Assembly: GCA_922989275.2 (NCBI GenBank)
Contig: OV277861.1
Span: forward strand, 16,144,540 to 16,208,539
Direction of reading: 5' to 3'
Length of the DNA: 64,000 nucleotides
Source of the DNA: Gari tellinella
Taxonomy: Eukaryota > Mollusca > Bivalvia > Cardiida > Psammobiidae
Shown: one piece after another, positions 52,601-59,154 of the stretch
Layout: every line of letters begins with the position of its first letter
How positions within the stretch are numbered: position 1 is the stretch's first letter
Program-made: the position numbers and the translations under genes
Notes under the pieces: model-generated
What the model was told of the DNA's origin: nothing
Database searches by the model: none
Seen by the model: only the letters and a program-made list of their open reading frames with translations

Positions 52601-55371
52601 GGAATTTTTCAGTTATATTTAGAGTGTTATGTAAGTTTTGTGCATTGTGATAGAATTCTTATGATACATATCCATGGTTATAAATTGGAACTATGTTCTT
52701 CAGCGGAGGAATAAAGTAAAGGCGTAAAAACGCCAATATGTGGAGTAATAGGTTATAGTGATCTGTATCAAGATACTTTTGTATGTGAACTACTATTGTT
52801 ATCTATATCTGTGTATGTAATTGTGTACTCTGTTCTAGGTTTGGAATGTAGGAGACGGGATAAAGGCATACAAATTTGTATAAGTTGCGTAATTGGTTAT
52901 AGTGACTGGTATCAGGGCTTTTGTATATGAAATACTCATCTTATCTACAGCTATGTATGTGATTGTGTACTTTGTTTAAGGTTTGGAATGTAGGAGACGG
53001 GAGCATGTTGGCCTGTTACAGCGGTCACTTAGGGAAGCTGCTGTCTGTGCAGTGGAATGGCCTAGATCCAGGGGAGGTAATCACTGGTGGGGATGACTTT
53101 ACAGTACACAGGTGGAGGGTAGAAGAGCATCCGGTACAGGAGGGACAACTAGGTATAGTAATTGTTTAACCTTTTCCTCCATAGACGTGCCTTTGAGCAC
53201 CTCTATGTACTCCTAAATGAAAGCTTCACAAATTATTGTTCAGTGATGCTGTTGAATTCAGGTGTCTTTCTGCTTTATTTCCATCATGCTTTAAGCAGTC
53301 ACTTGCCTTAAACACAGTTGGATGTAGATGATTTGTATTTTGAGCTATGAAGCAAAGGGTTAACCCTTTCACTGGCAAACTTATTGTAACCCTTTTGCAA
53401 ATATAATATTGTCTGCAATTTTATGCCATATTAATTTTGTTGGAAGTTTTGACTGATGACGTATTAGTACAAGTGCCAAACAGTTTTGATCCTGGTCAAT
53501 ATGCATACTGCCATATGTATTTATAATATTGAACACAACATCTTGTTGTTCTATGTAGGGAAAAAGAAAGACAAAAAGAAGAGAAAGAAAGCTTCAGCGT
53601 CAGTTATGCCGGTGAAAACAGAAGCGGAGACACCTGCCTTGACAGAGGTAATCCAGACAGGTGATAGAGAGGAAGATGAAGAAATAGCAGCACTACTAGA
53701 GAACAAGAGACAAGAACTGCTGCAGAAAGAAGCTGGTAACATTGGAGAAAACACAGATCATGGTATGTCTATATCTATAGCTTCAACTATGTGGAGAACA
53801 GTAAAATCCTTCTATTATATGTATTCACTAGATTAGGTTTAGATTTTGTTGTCTATGGGAGTTTAACCCATTACACCGAGTGACAAGTTTGTGCAACATT
53901 TACAAGCAGTGTAGTTGTGAAAAGTAAACATGGCCTGTGCAAACAGTATTGGGTCAACACTGTTTGTCATAATGAAATACATTGTTAAAAAGCTGACCCT
54001 AAATATTAAAGAATTGGTTATAAACTTAATTGCAATAGCAGTGCTGCAGATAGGGGGGGGGGGGGGGGGGGGGTCAAAAACTAAAATCTTTATTTTTGTT
54101 TTAAACCCTATGGTGTTACTACTCATTAGAATCGTCTTGAAGAGACAATTCTAATGAGCAGTAAAACCATAGGATCTGGTGCTGAAAAGAATGAGAAAAT
54201 GTTGGATTTGCTCAGTTTGTTTTCCCTCTTATTTGGAGCCCTGTAATAGAAGTATTTTACTGTATCTCATGAAAGGGAAAGATAGCACAATACTACAATT
54301 GAAAAGTATTCTACTGAAATATACATCAGTCACAGCACATTTATAGTTTAGATGCACAAATACTCTTTTTGTTCTATTTGTAAGATTAAGTTTACCTATT
54401 AAGGAAATAAGATTTGTAATGAAACATAGAAGAGTGTAGGGAAACTGTAAGCATTGTATTCATTTCTTCATACTTATTGCCTTCTTACCTTCAGATGCTG
54501 GAAAAATAGCAACAACAAATGGCCTTGCCCCTGAATCTTTTGATGACAGCACTCCAGACACTACAGTTCATGAAAGACCAGATGGCAAGGGAGATAATAA
54601 AACACGTCCTCGTAAACAGGGTATGCTCCCTTGTTGAAGATCAATGAATGTAGACTTTTGGAAGGATGACTAATATCATGTTCACCTAAAGTTCATTTTA
54701 TCCCTTTACCTGATAGCCTTTTTCTAGTACTTAAGATAGGTGACTACTTCAAGCAGGTTGAAAGTAAAGCAGAATGCGCCTTATGCGCATTCTGCTTTAC
54801 TTTCAGCCTGCTTTAAGCTATCATGTTCTATAATATAGAACATATTCCCTATATTACATATTCATTACTGATTAAATTGGAACTATTTTCTTCAGCGGAT
54901 GAATAAATCATATCCGCTAAAAGGCGCTTCTATTGGGGAAAAGGTTATACAGAACTTTATTACAAGTTTAGAATCAATTACCAAAATATTTAAGCATCTT
55001 CTTTTAAAGATATAGTACAGTAAAACCTCCACATTATGACCACTAAAATGAATGATAATTGATTATATGAAAGACAGGAGGCAGCTTAAATCAAGGTGAA
55101 AGTATAACAGAAAGCTCCCAAAGGACAACTTTCACCTTGCTTTAAGCAGTCACCTGCCTTAAACACGAAATGATTTATGTAATTTTGTGTAACAATAAAA
55201 CAATAAGAATTTAAAACATGTGTAAAGAATAATTATTAATTTCAGATGTATCATCTAAGGATAAGAAGAGGAAACCCAAATCTATGTTTCCAGAGATGAA
55301 CAAGCGAGATAACATGAGAGGGAAGGCTTACATACTGGAAGACATAGAGACACTGGCAAGACTTGTCTACA
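31378..55371 (+). CDS. GEMIN5: Gemin5 (SMN complex WD40 snRNA- and cap-binding protein), N-terminal 875 codons in 17 exons
   Basis: Exons join without a phase conflict to 2626 nt of open frame. Gemin5 is the SMN-complex subunit that reads the Sm site and m7G cap of pre-snRNAs through a double WD40 propeller; it also binds mRNA and ribosomes. Visible here are the SPNWYC start, where vertebrate Trp-Tyr contacts RNA, repeated WD40 signatures (VKLWHV, VRVWST, LLSWDI, ILLWDA, IRLWNL, VHRWRV), the GGFCY motif matching the vertebrate cap-pocket F-x-Y, and SVAWSP. A lysine-rich linker (exon 15) then leads toward the TPR-like dimerisation domain, whose exons lie off the right edge. ATG 31378 is used; the in-frame ATG at 31387 gives an N-terminus ([13 protein letters not shown]) closer in length to the vertebrate one. 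Identification is by recalled family similarity. Confidence 0.93.
31815..32015 (+). mobile_element. tRNA-Cys-derived SINE in GEMIN5 intron 1
   Basis: A tRNA-like head at about 31832-31906 has an A-box-like tagctcagttg, a 5-bp anticodon stem tccgc/gcggg with loop ttgcagt (anticodon GCA, Cys) and a B box ggttcaatccc. The T stem and acceptor stem contain mismatches, so it is not a working tRNA. A second truncated head (ggtagctcagtggtta) precedes it, and a tRNA-unrelated body follows. The 3' end is uncertain. Confidence 0.7.
32747..32767. repeat. poly-C run (~20 bp)
   Basis: Homopolymer C tract in GEMIN5 intron 1; the length is prone to sequencing error. Confidence 0.8.
33139..33320 (+). CDS. 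GEMIN5: GEMIN5 exon 2
   Basis: Acceptor tgtgttttcag; donor gttagt. Encodes [20 protein letters not shown] ... DAAIVAIG, the second blade. Ends in phase 2 (GG|G). Confidence 0.9.
33357..33581. mobile_element. family C MITE, left end truncated
   Basis: Begins within the family (gcatttgatttattcctctactgaag) about 35 bp after exon 2 and ends actatggagtaaagggttaa. The core hairpin is at about 33468-33533. A fragment of a family A left end (tttaaccctcttactgcc) follows at 33612. Confidence 0.65.
33750..34211 (+). repeat. six 71-bp duplicates of the GEMIN5 exon 3 acceptor
   Basis: The sequence tttag|gtataagactggtcaaat starts its exon-like part at 33786, 33857, 33928, 33999, 34070 and 34141, then at the true exon start 34212: seven copies at exactly 71 bp. 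After the shared ~34 nt each decoy runs into ctatatat and an in-frame stop within about 20 nt. Confidence 0.95.
34212..34387 (+). CDS. GEMIN5: GEMIN5 exon 3
   Basis: Encodes [33 protein letters not shown] and PGEDFKP, matching the vertebrate blade with RGHDDEIHSIAW. Donor gtaagc. Its acceptor and first ~34 nt are repeated six times upstream at 71-bp intervals; only this copy continues into open frame. Confidence 0.9.
34426..34587. mobile_element. family D MITE (CAGAGCTCC ends)
   Basis: Ends CAGAGCTCCAGATAA and ttatctggagctctg. The centre is a palindrome around gaatcgtcgattc flanked by actactcatta/taatgagtagt. Same family as 57793-57984, which has an 8-bp target duplication; none is visible here. 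Confidence 0.6.
35215..36110 (+). pseudogene. mariner-type transposase fossil
   Basis: Fragments in different frames, in the right order, resemble mariner transposase: [18 protein letters not shown] near 35285-35340 (N-terminal helix-turn-helix), [20 protein letters not shown] near 35575-35635 (the hallmark KLNMxKVxxRWVPRLL motif) and a KYFEKER-like C-terminus near 36060-36085. Frameshifts and stops abound. Terminal repeats not found. Lies in GEMIN5 intron 3, same orientation. Confidence 0.6.
36310..36525. mobile_element. family C-core element with gtttgactgta end
   Basis: Contains the family C core hairpin (about 36340-36412) but lacks TTAA ends. The right edge reads aataggtttgactgtattttcc, and a reverse-complement copy of that edge is at about 42298-42390, so this core is carried by a differently ended element. 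Confidence 0.5.
36545..38448. repeat. ~160-bp tandem paragraphs inside an AGCTCGCC-ended dispersed element
   Basis: Opens tagctcgcctgtacg...acgagctattgc and closes ggcgagctttgttgtctctctgacaactcttgt. Inside, about 11 degenerate units recur with ttgaggtattgctttcata at roughly 160-167 bp spacing (36677, 36844, 37007, 37168, 37335, 37495, 37653 ...). Each unit carries tgaccttgacctt. Confidence 0.75.
38461..38713 (+). CDS. GEMIN5: GEMIN5 exon 4
   Basis: Acceptor tattattcag. Encodes [20 protein letters not shown] and [19 protein letters not shown]. The donor is taken at gttggt (38714) because phase 2 there gives an uninterrupted SSLNGDLLSWD across the junction. Confidence 0.85.
38812..39600. mobile_element. 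dispersed repeat related to the AGCTC-hairpin family
   Basis: Starts ttagctcctctgtttgaagaa...tacgagctattgtc and ends ggggtgctctcgttta. The interior repeats phrases such as ttggcatgtgtactcaatgc and aggtcattcagaggt. Architecture matches 36545-38448 and 50685-51985. Confidence 0.55.
40236..40495. mobile_element. family C TTAA-flanked MITE
   Basis: TTAA at 40236 and 40492; core hairpin about 40287-40360. The right TTAA is shared with the left TTAA of the next (family B) element. Confidence 0.7.
40492..40741. mobile_element. family B TTAA-flanked MITE, 250 bp
   Basis: Left TTAACTCTTTCCTCCC, right gggttcaaagggttaa. The central hairpin (about 40600-40670) reads cagtgaagaccctgatcag and agggctcctttcggagccct. 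The right side carries gacgcctataggcgggacta. Ends 90 bp before exon 5. Confidence 0.8.
40832..40985 (+). CDS. GEMIN5: GEMIN5 exon 5
   Basis: Acceptor tgttattttag; donor gtaagt. Encodes [33 protein letters not shown] and CSVSMDRM, matching the vertebrate HSRIVFNLCP and STSMDRD regions. Confidence 0.9.
41019..41270. mobile_element. family C TTAA-flanked MITE
   Basis: TTAACCCATTGTCCCATAGC to gggggtaaggggttaa. The core hairpin (about 41069-41140) is near perfect with a gtgccttaaggcac apex. Lies 33 bp after exon 5. Confidence 0.8.
41552..41648 (+). CDS. GEMIN5: GEMIN5 exon 6
   Basis: Acceptor tttgtttgtag; donor gtaagt. Encodes [20 protein letters not shown] and [13 protein letters not shown]; the F-C-Y triplet corresponds to the aromatic cap-binding residues known in the human protein. 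Confidence 0.88.
42176..42297. repeat. 122-bp direct repeat, copy 1
   Basis: From tagcgctcaatagctcc to cttccgaagttaaaag; nearly identical to 43356-43477. Confidence 0.85.
42393..43355. mobile_element. 963-bp element with TA duplication and CATTGTAGCTCC-type TIRs
   Basis: Left CATGTGTAGCTCCATTATAT after TA (42391-42392); right aatggagctacactg before TA (43356-43357). Subterminal cgcgg/ccgcg repeats occur on both sides. No transposase frame. TA flanks suggest a Tc1/mariner-type non-autonomous element. Confidence 0.7.
43356..43477. repeat. 122-bp direct repeat, copy 2
   Basis: Same sequence as 42176-42297 with few differences, starting exactly at the TA that bounds the preceding element. Confidence 0.85.
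43935..44184. mobile_element. family B TTAA-flanked MITE, 250 bp
   Basis: TTAACTCTTTCCCCCC to ggttcaaagggttaa. Central hairpin at about 44040-44106 with agggctcctttcggagccct. Very similar to the copy at 40492 and in the same orientation. Confidence 0.82.
44326..44441 (+). CDS. GEMIN5: GEMIN5 exon 7
   Basis: Acceptor tatcaactgcag; donor gtaagt. Encodes [20 protein letters not shown] and [11 protein letters not shown], like vertebrate LAIGVGDGMIRVWN and FWQGVKSKVTA. Confidence 0.92.
44490..44842. mobile_element. family C MITE, enlarged
   Basis: TTAA at 44490 (48 bp after exon 7) and gggtaatgggttaa ending 44842. A ~100-bp extra stretch partly repeating the left region precedes the core hairpin (about 44725-44796, apex gtgccttacggcac). 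Confidence 0.65.
45134..45357. mobile_element. family A TTAA-flanked MITE
   Basis: TTAA at 45134 and 45354. Hairpin ctgatgagatgctgtgtaac / gagcatctcatcagg at about 45190-45250. Right flank has ggacgacaattg. Shares its right TTAA with the next element. Confidence 0.7.
45354..45517. mobile_element. 164-bp TTAA-flanked element
   Basis: TTAACCCTTTCAACC at the left and ggttgaaagggttaa at the right form perfect ~15-bp ends. No strong central hairpin. Adjoins the family A copy through a common TTAA. Confidence 0.7.
45781..45866 (+). CDS. GEMIN5: GEMIN5 exon 8
   Basis: Acceptor ttgttgttttcag; donor gtaaga. Encodes [20 protein letters not shown] and GIYDTLSR, close to vertebrate [20 protein letters not shown]. 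Confidence 0.92.
45930..46423. mobile_element. family E MITE containing a nested family C copy
   Basis: CAGTGGAGAACACATTATTC after TA (45928-45929) to gaataacatcttctccactg before TA. Its own hairpin (ctgatcagacgctggg, about 46308-46345) lies right of a complete family C element at 46036-46281, which inserted at TTAA. Confidence 0.75.
46036..46281. mobile_element. family C MITE nested in a family E copy
   Basis: TTAATCCATTATCCC to gggataatgggttaa, core hairpin about 46168-46232. Both TTAA copies are present. Confidence 0.78.
46635..46815. mobile_element. family D MITE
   Basis: CAGGGCTCCAGATGG at the left, ctctggagcctttg at the right. The centre is a ~60-bp palindrome: gtgtgactactcattagaat, cgtctcgaagagacaattct and onward. 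Confidence 0.6.
46858..46934 (+). CDS. GEMIN5: GEMIN5 exon 9
   Basis: Acceptor tgtattttgtag; donor gtaagt. Encodes [25 protein letters not shown], matching vertebrate [20 protein letters not shown]. Confidence 0.92.
47143..47250 (+). ncRNA. 5S rRNA-derived pseudogene or 5S-type SINE
   Basis: Matches 5S rRNA from gtct..ggccataatcacgttga through agttaagcaacgtcgagccc to cttggatgggtgaccg, then jumps to ggtgccgtagac. About 13 nt (the cctgggaata part) is missing, so it is not a functional 5S gene. The internal promoter boxes are largely intact. The tail has A-runs and gacgttaaaacgaataaagc, which suggests a 5S-derived SINE. Lies in GEMIN5 intron 9. Confidence 0.8.
47251..48252. other. GEMIN5 intron 9, no further feature recognised
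   Basis: AT-rich intronic sequence following the 5S-like copy. No exon or inverted-repeat element was recognised. Confidence 0.4.
48253..48493. mobile_element. family C TTAA-flanked MITE
   Basis: TTAACCCATTACTAC to ggggtaatgcattaa; core hairpin about 48298-48360, partly degraded. Its right TTAA is the left TTAA of a family B copy. Confidence 0.68.
48490..48740. mobile_element. family B TTAA-flanked MITE, 251 bp
   Basis: TTAACTCTTTGAACCC to agggaggaaagagttaa, reverse orientation to the copies at 40492 and 43935. Hairpin about 48567-48632 (agggctccgaaaggagccct). Ends 56 bp before exon 10. Confidence 0.82.
48797..48930 (+). CDS. GEMIN5: GEMIN5 exon 10
   Basis: Acceptor tttttttcag; donor gtatgg. 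Encodes [37 protein letters not shown] and QTVNPAYR, the loop and blade containing vertebrate LYSCGGEGIVLQHNPWKL. Confidence 0.9.
49096..49436. mobile_element. MITE with CAGTGC/TCCCTCTCTACAA-type termini
   Basis: TA (49094-49095), then CAGTAATCCTTCCCTACAA; right end ttgtagagagggggcactg, then TA. Contains a family A-like core (cttgaatcaagatcagattg ... caagctgtttgc). Relatives at 20630-20993 and near 16450-16560. Confidence 0.6.
49512..49591 (+). CDS. GEMIN5: GEMIN5 exon 11
   Basis: Acceptor gactattgcag; donor gtgaga. Encodes [26 protein letters not shown], like vertebrate KLPVHTEISWKADG..ALGNED. Confidence 0.9.
50091..50229. repeat. long hairpin, ~60-bp arms
   Basis: aaataaatatcacatgtctg... 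(50091-50150) is matched by its inverse at 50164-50229, with a 13-bp loop (tcggcttcgcctc). A few small indels occur in the arms. Lies in intron 11, ~130 bp before exon 12. Confidence 0.8.
50356..50549 (+). CDS. GEMIN5: GEMIN5 exon 12
   Basis: Acceptor caattttacag. Encodes [32 protein letters not shown] and [15 protein letters not shown]. Donor chosen at gttggt (50550), because phase 1 there joins to the next exon in frame. Confidence 0.87.
50685..51985. mobile_element. mollusc-type dispersed repeat (TAGCTCACCTGAGCC ... GGCCCTCTTG)
   Basis: Starts with the hairpin tagctcacctgagccaaagg ctcaaggtgagcta, then (gtcgtc)n, then phrases like ccagagcttagatatttggc and cccctggggtcaaaattggc. Closes ccatggccctcttgtct. 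It is interrupted by other repeats, including a family C half (51600-51762). From memory this type is abundant in bivalves; no search was done. Confidence 0.6.
51600..51762. mobile_element. family C MITE, left half only
   Basis: TTAACCCATTACCCCATACA and the left body up to the first core arm (agcaggttgaaagtaaagca), then it breaks off at gaatgggcaataa. Confidence 0.6.
52076..52205. mobile_element. family C core fragment
   Basis: Core hairpin (about 52112-52185) with short flanks ending 20 bp before exon 13; terminal TTAA parts are missing. Confidence 0.5.
52227..52369 (+). CDS. GEMIN5: GEMIN5 exon 13
   Basis: Acceptor tgcattttcag; donor gtaagt. Encodes [30 protein letters not shown], like vertebrate [20 protein letters not shown] and SASYDG. 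Confidence 0.92.
52466..52530. repeat. isolated hairpin of the CAAACAGT...ACTGTTTG type
   Basis: caaacagtatagaccctgat, cagactgctcctgaaggagc and the inverse arm. No TTAA termini are recognised. Similar isolated hairpins lie at 55786-55852 and 56455-56521. Confidence 0.7.
52741..52980 (+). repeat. duplicated acceptor region of GEMIN5 exon 14
   Basis: About 140 bp is present twice: ggttatagtga...gtaattgtgtactctgttctag|gtttggaatgtagg (decoy boundary 52838/52839) and again with the true boundary 52980/52981. The decoy shares 24 nt of exon (through gagacggga), then diverges to a stop within ~25 nt. Confidence 0.9.
52981..53152 (+). CDS. GEMIN5: GEMIN5 exon 14
   Basis: Encodes [47 protein letters not shown], the last blade. 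Acceptor ctttgtttaag is poorer than the duplicated decoy 142 bp upstream (ctctgttctag at 52838). Donor gtatag. Confidence 0.9.
53559..53762 (+). CDS. GEMIN5: GEMIN5 exon 15 (lysine-rich linker)
   Basis: Acceptor ttctatgtag; donor gtatgt. Encodes [15 protein letters not shown] followed by an acidic [20 protein letters not shown], like the low-complexity PKKKKKP linker after the vertebrate WD40 domain. A nuclear-localisation role is plausible. Confidence 0.88.
54041..54246. mobile_element. family D MITE with expanded poly-G
   Basis: Left cagtgctgcagatag followed by a ~22-bp G run (about 54051-54073); right cttatttggagccctg. The centre is the actactcattagaatcgtct palindrome. Confidence 0.6.
54495..54620 (+). 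CDS. GEMIN5: GEMIN5 exon 16
   Basis: Acceptor ttaccttcag; donor gtatgc. A polar linker ([20 protein letters not shown] ...) without a recognised domain. Phase 1 on both sides, so skipping would keep the frame. Confidence 0.82.
54698..54948. mobile_element. family C MITE flanked by TTAT
   Basis: Core hairpin about 54750-54815 (apex cgccttatgcg). Both ends abut TTAT (54698-54701, 54945-54948) instead of TTAA, so the target may have been a variant. Confidence 0.6.
55246..55371 (+). CDS. GEMIN5: GEMIN5 exon 17 (last exon seen)
   Basis: Acceptor ttattaatttcag; donor gtaagt. Encodes [18 protein letters not shown] ... IETLARLVY, which should correspond to the vertebrate KKRKARSLLPLS region just before the TPR-like domain. 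It is also 126 nt and phase 1-1, like exon 16. Confidence 0.85.
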
Positions 55372-55785
55372 GTAAGTAATGATAACTTGGGGCCTGTCTT
55401 ACCGACTTACGAAATGTGGGGCCCGTCTTACAAAACATTGTACAACAAATATTGTCGTAAGTCCAATTCTAATTCTCAATTACTATATTACCACCACTAA
55501 ACTTTGTTAATTGTTAGGTGTTTACGACAGGTGACTGCTCAAAGCAAAGTGACAGTTAAACAGAAAGCTCCTAAACTTTCTATTTTGCAGTCACCTTCGT
55601 TTAAGCTGTCACATGTCTTTTAAAGTTAGTAATTAGCCTTCGCTTCAGTGGCGGTAATACAGAGGCTTTACTGATTTCAATTTTAAAACTTTAGCATTGA
55701 AATGGTTAAATGTCTTACATTTTTGTAGCAGACTAGGATATGCCTAACCTTTACTGTGCTGGTACTGAGTATTTCAATCCTTTGC

Positions 55786-55852
55786 AAACAGTATAGACTC
55801 TGATCAGAGGGCTCATTGAGGAGCCCTCTGATCAGGGTCTACACTGTTTGTT
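55786..55852. repeat. isolated CAAACAGT hairpin
   Basis: gcaaacagtatagactctga and agggctcattgaggagccct with the inverse arm; the core matches family B although no TTAA ends are present. Confidence 0.7.
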
Positions 55853-55989
55853 ATACTTGTAAATATTTTCCTTCTCGAAGAGACAAAGTAAACTAGAATA
55901 TTATTGAAAATGGAAGAGTTCCTTCTCTAATTCAGCAGGTTAAAGGGTTTATAGTCATTGTTTCTGAAGGCAGTTGTGGTGACAACTAT

Positions 55990-56197
55990 AGTAAAAGCTC
56001 TCTATTACAACTGCTAAATTGTGTTAGTTATTAGGTGTTTAAATCTGGTGCCTGCTTAATGCACAGAGGAAGTAAAACAGAAAGCTCCTCTAGGAGCCTG
56101 CTGTGCTATTTTCACCTTGCTATAAAGTTGTTGTCTGTCTTTTATACAATCAGTTAGCCTACTTTATAGTGGTCGTAAAAGAGGGTTTTTTCTGTAT
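55990..56197. mobile_element. MITE with aaaagctctctattacaac TIRs
   Basis: Left gtaaaagctctctattacaa and right tggtcgtaaaagagggtttt are loosely inverted. The centre is a degraded hairpin with agaaagctcctctaggagcc. Relatives near 55020-55160 and 13140-13300. Confidence 0.5.
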
Positions 56198-56454
56198 GTC
56201 AATTAGGTTTTGGAAGGAGGCCTCTGGCAGGTGCTATTATAGTGCAGACAACAATTTACAACATCACCGTGGTAACAAATAGAATTTGAATAAAGTTTTA
56301 GTATCTCTGACGGTATATTTGTCTGCTAGTGTGACCTGAAATGCAGAAAAAAAGGCTGGTCTTAGCTATTAAAAGTGTTAGAAAATGGTTACCATATTTA
56401 TTTGATTTTGCCATTAATCCATTTTGTGCTGAAAACTTGTATAATATATATTTG

Positions 56455-56521
56455 TCAAACAGTGTAGACTCAGATCAGAGGGTTACTAAAGGAGCCCTCT
56501 GATCTGGGTCTACACTGTTTG
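56455..56521. repeat. isolated CAAACAGT hairpin
   Basis: caaacagtgtagactcagat and the inverse, turning at ttactaaaggagcc. No terminal repeats found. Confidence 0.7.
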
Positions 56522-56763
56522 TTTTACTTTCGATTTTCGCATTAAAGATAGCATTAAAGATAATAATTTCTCACATAACTACCCCTGTTTTCAATAGAGA
56601 ACACCGATCGCAAATATCCTTGTCTCCAACATGTGTGAGATCAATTTCATGACCTCACTATAACGTCACTATTTTTAAAGGCGTTTTAACGTCACCGGGA
56701 TTCCAAAAAAATGCCTATTGCTTAAAAAAGAATTTAAAATCGTTGCTTATGTGAGAAAAAGAA

Positions 56764-56908
56764 TCTGTCCCTTGTCGATGTTAAAGACAAGTTGATCTCA
56801 AACTGGTCTAGAATTGAAAAGTTATTAAGCTCTCCAAGACTCGCTTAATAACATTTCAATTCTAGACTCATTTGAGATCAGCTTTTCTTAAATATCGACT
56901 CATGACAG
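56764..56908. repeat. long hairpin, ~66-bp imperfect arms
   Basis: Left arm 56764-56830 (ctgtc..ttgtcgatgtta... gttattaagc) pairs with 56843-56908. Several indels in the stem. Confidence 0.7.
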
Positions 56909-57178
56909 ATCCTATATATTCCAAATAGGGAATTAAAATAGTATTAAATTATAGCATGGCTATATTCTAATATTTCAACCTCTAAAATCATATCCAAATA
57001 CACATCTTATTTTTGTTACATGCATTCAGCCATAAAATCAAAGAGAATATTATTTATTTAAAGTAACGCTAACATAACTTGTTACTTCCAATCACAAGCT
57101 TTGGACATGATTTTCTTTGAAAAACGCCCTTGGAGGTCAAAATATTAGAACAGAGCAATGTTATATTCTAATTTTGTT

Positions 57179-57680
57179 TTTATGCCCCCGGCATCGACAG
57201 ATGCGGGAGCATATAGTAATTGTCCTGTCCGTCCGTCCGTCCGTCTGTCCGTCCGTGCATCCGTCCGTCCTTCCGTCCGTCCGTAACAGGTTAAGTAGAT
57301 TTTACCGTTTCGTCTAGCATCAACACCGCTTACTCAAATGCTTTGACACTTATACAGTTGTTGCCTTGGACCATTCACTATCCACCAATATCACCCAACC
57401 TTGATTTTGACCTTGACCTTGACCTAATTTGGACTTAGAATATTTTGAATGGGCTATTTCTTGGTTAACTAGATTTTACCGTTTCGTCTAGCATCAACAC
57501 TACTTACTACAATGCTTCTATACTTATACAGTTATTGCCTTGGACCATTACCAACCCACCAGTAATACCCAAGCTCAATTTGACCTCGACCTTGACCTAA
57601 TTTGGACTTAGAAAAGATTCAGAATATATTGTCAAGGATGCCACCGGGGGCATAAGCGTTTATTGAACGCAGTCTTGTTT
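57179..57680 (+). mobile_element. dispersed element 'tatgcccccggca', plus orientation
   Basis: Starts tatgcccccggcatcgacag, has (ccgt)n, two copies of a paragraph with tagattttaccgtttcgtct and ttgaccttgacctaatttgg, and ends ccaccgggggcataagcg...cttgttt. An inverted copy is at 63299-63769. Confidence 0.75.
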
Positions 57681-57792
57681 AAGAATTGTTTTAAAATAGT
57701 CCAAAAACTCGACACAGGCAGATTACTTTACAAATGTGGATTAGTCCAGATGTGAAATATAACTGTAGAAAAACGTATCTCATACTTCAAAC

Positions 57793-57984
57793 CAGAGCTC
57801 CAGATAAGGGAAGTATTTCAAAAACTGAAATCTTTATTTCTGCATTAAACCCTATGATGTCACTACTCATTTGAATCGTCTCGAAGAGACGATTCTAATG
57901 AGTAGTAACACCATAGGATTTGGTGATGTATGAGTAAGAAAATGTTGGATTTCCTCAAATCACTCCCCCTTATCTGGAGCCCTG
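57793..57984. mobile_element. family D MITE with 8-bp duplication (hAT-like)
   Basis: CAGAGCTCCAGATAAGGG to ccccttatctggagccctg, flanked on both sides by CTTCAAAC (57785-57792 and 57985-57992). CAG-type ends and an 8-bp duplication are the hAT pattern. The centre is the cgtctcgaagagacg palindrome. Confidence 0.85.
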
Positions 57985-58198
57985 CTTCAAACTGCAAACA
58001 ATGCAAATGATCACCAAAGCACTTCTTCCACCTGATGCCTACATTTGTGAAAGAAACTAACAATTCCCATTCCACATGATAAACATAAGTTTTACATTTC
58101 AGTCAAACACATGTGTTTTAGTTGCCAATAATAAACTAATAGAATAGTTTGATACAGAAAGAATGGGAAGCAGAAAGCTCTAGAAAGTTTTTCTGTAC

Positions 58199-58716
58199 TT
58201 TTTGTCATGTATCAACCCTTTACTCCATAGCCTGTTTCTAGTTTTGAAGAAAGATGACTTATTTATTTTAACCACTTCCCCAATGGAAATGCCTTTTAGC
58301 ACACTTAATTTATTCATCCACTGAAGAGAATATTTTCACTTTTTACCGCCATAAACATGTACTAAAAAAATATTTTCTATATCTTAGCAGATAGAAGCTT
58401 AAAGCAGGCTGAAAGTAAAGTAGAATGTACCTTGAGGCACATTCTGCTTTACTTTCAACCTGCTTTAAGTAGTCACCTGTTTTCAAAACTAGAAATGGGA
58501 TATAGGGTAAAGGGTTAAAGCAGATTGAAAATAAAGCAGAATGTGCCTTAAGGCACATTCTGCTTTACTTTCAACCTGCTTTAAGCTATCATCCACTAGA
58601 ATATAGAAAATATTTTGTATGGTACATGTTCATGACTACATAATTTGGAACTATTTGCTTGAATGGAGGAATAAATTAGATGTGCTAAAAGGCACTTCTA
58701 TGGAGGAAAGGGTTAG
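58199..58716. mobile_element. family C MITE with another family C copy inside
   Basis: The outer copy begins aaccctttactccatagcctg and ends at ggaggaaagggttag. Its core hairpin (about 58518-58588) is separated from the left part by an inner copy at 58268-58518. Confidence 0.65.
58268..58518. mobile_element. inner family C MITE
   Basis: TTAACCACTTCCCC to agggtaaagggttaa, core hairpin about 58398-58467. Confidence 0.7.
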
Positions 58717-59154
58717 GTAGTTATGTCTTTAGACATTGCCATGCACAGTCATAGGCGCCTTAGTATAAGTTTGAGTGTTTCTGACTTGGTGAAGTTAAGG
58801 TGTTAATTTTTTCATTGGTTGAGGAGACGGCATAGGCTAAGTGAATCTTTCAGATTTAGCTCCAACACTCAATATCTGTTTCAGTATACTTTACAATATT
58901 TATCACTACCAGATTTATTCGGGATAATTTACACTGGGTAGTCTGCAATGGACATTAAATATTTAATTTCCCCCTCCATAATAGTAGGTAGAAATTAACC
59001 CATTACATGTACCCCATAAAAACGTCTTTTTATGCCTTCAATTTTATCTTATGTGTCTAGCCACGTAAAAAAAAACAGGAAATAGCCGCATAAGCATCAA
59101 TAGTTATGTCTGCCCCTATGTCGGTCAAGTGGTATGACATCTTGGCTAGATTTC

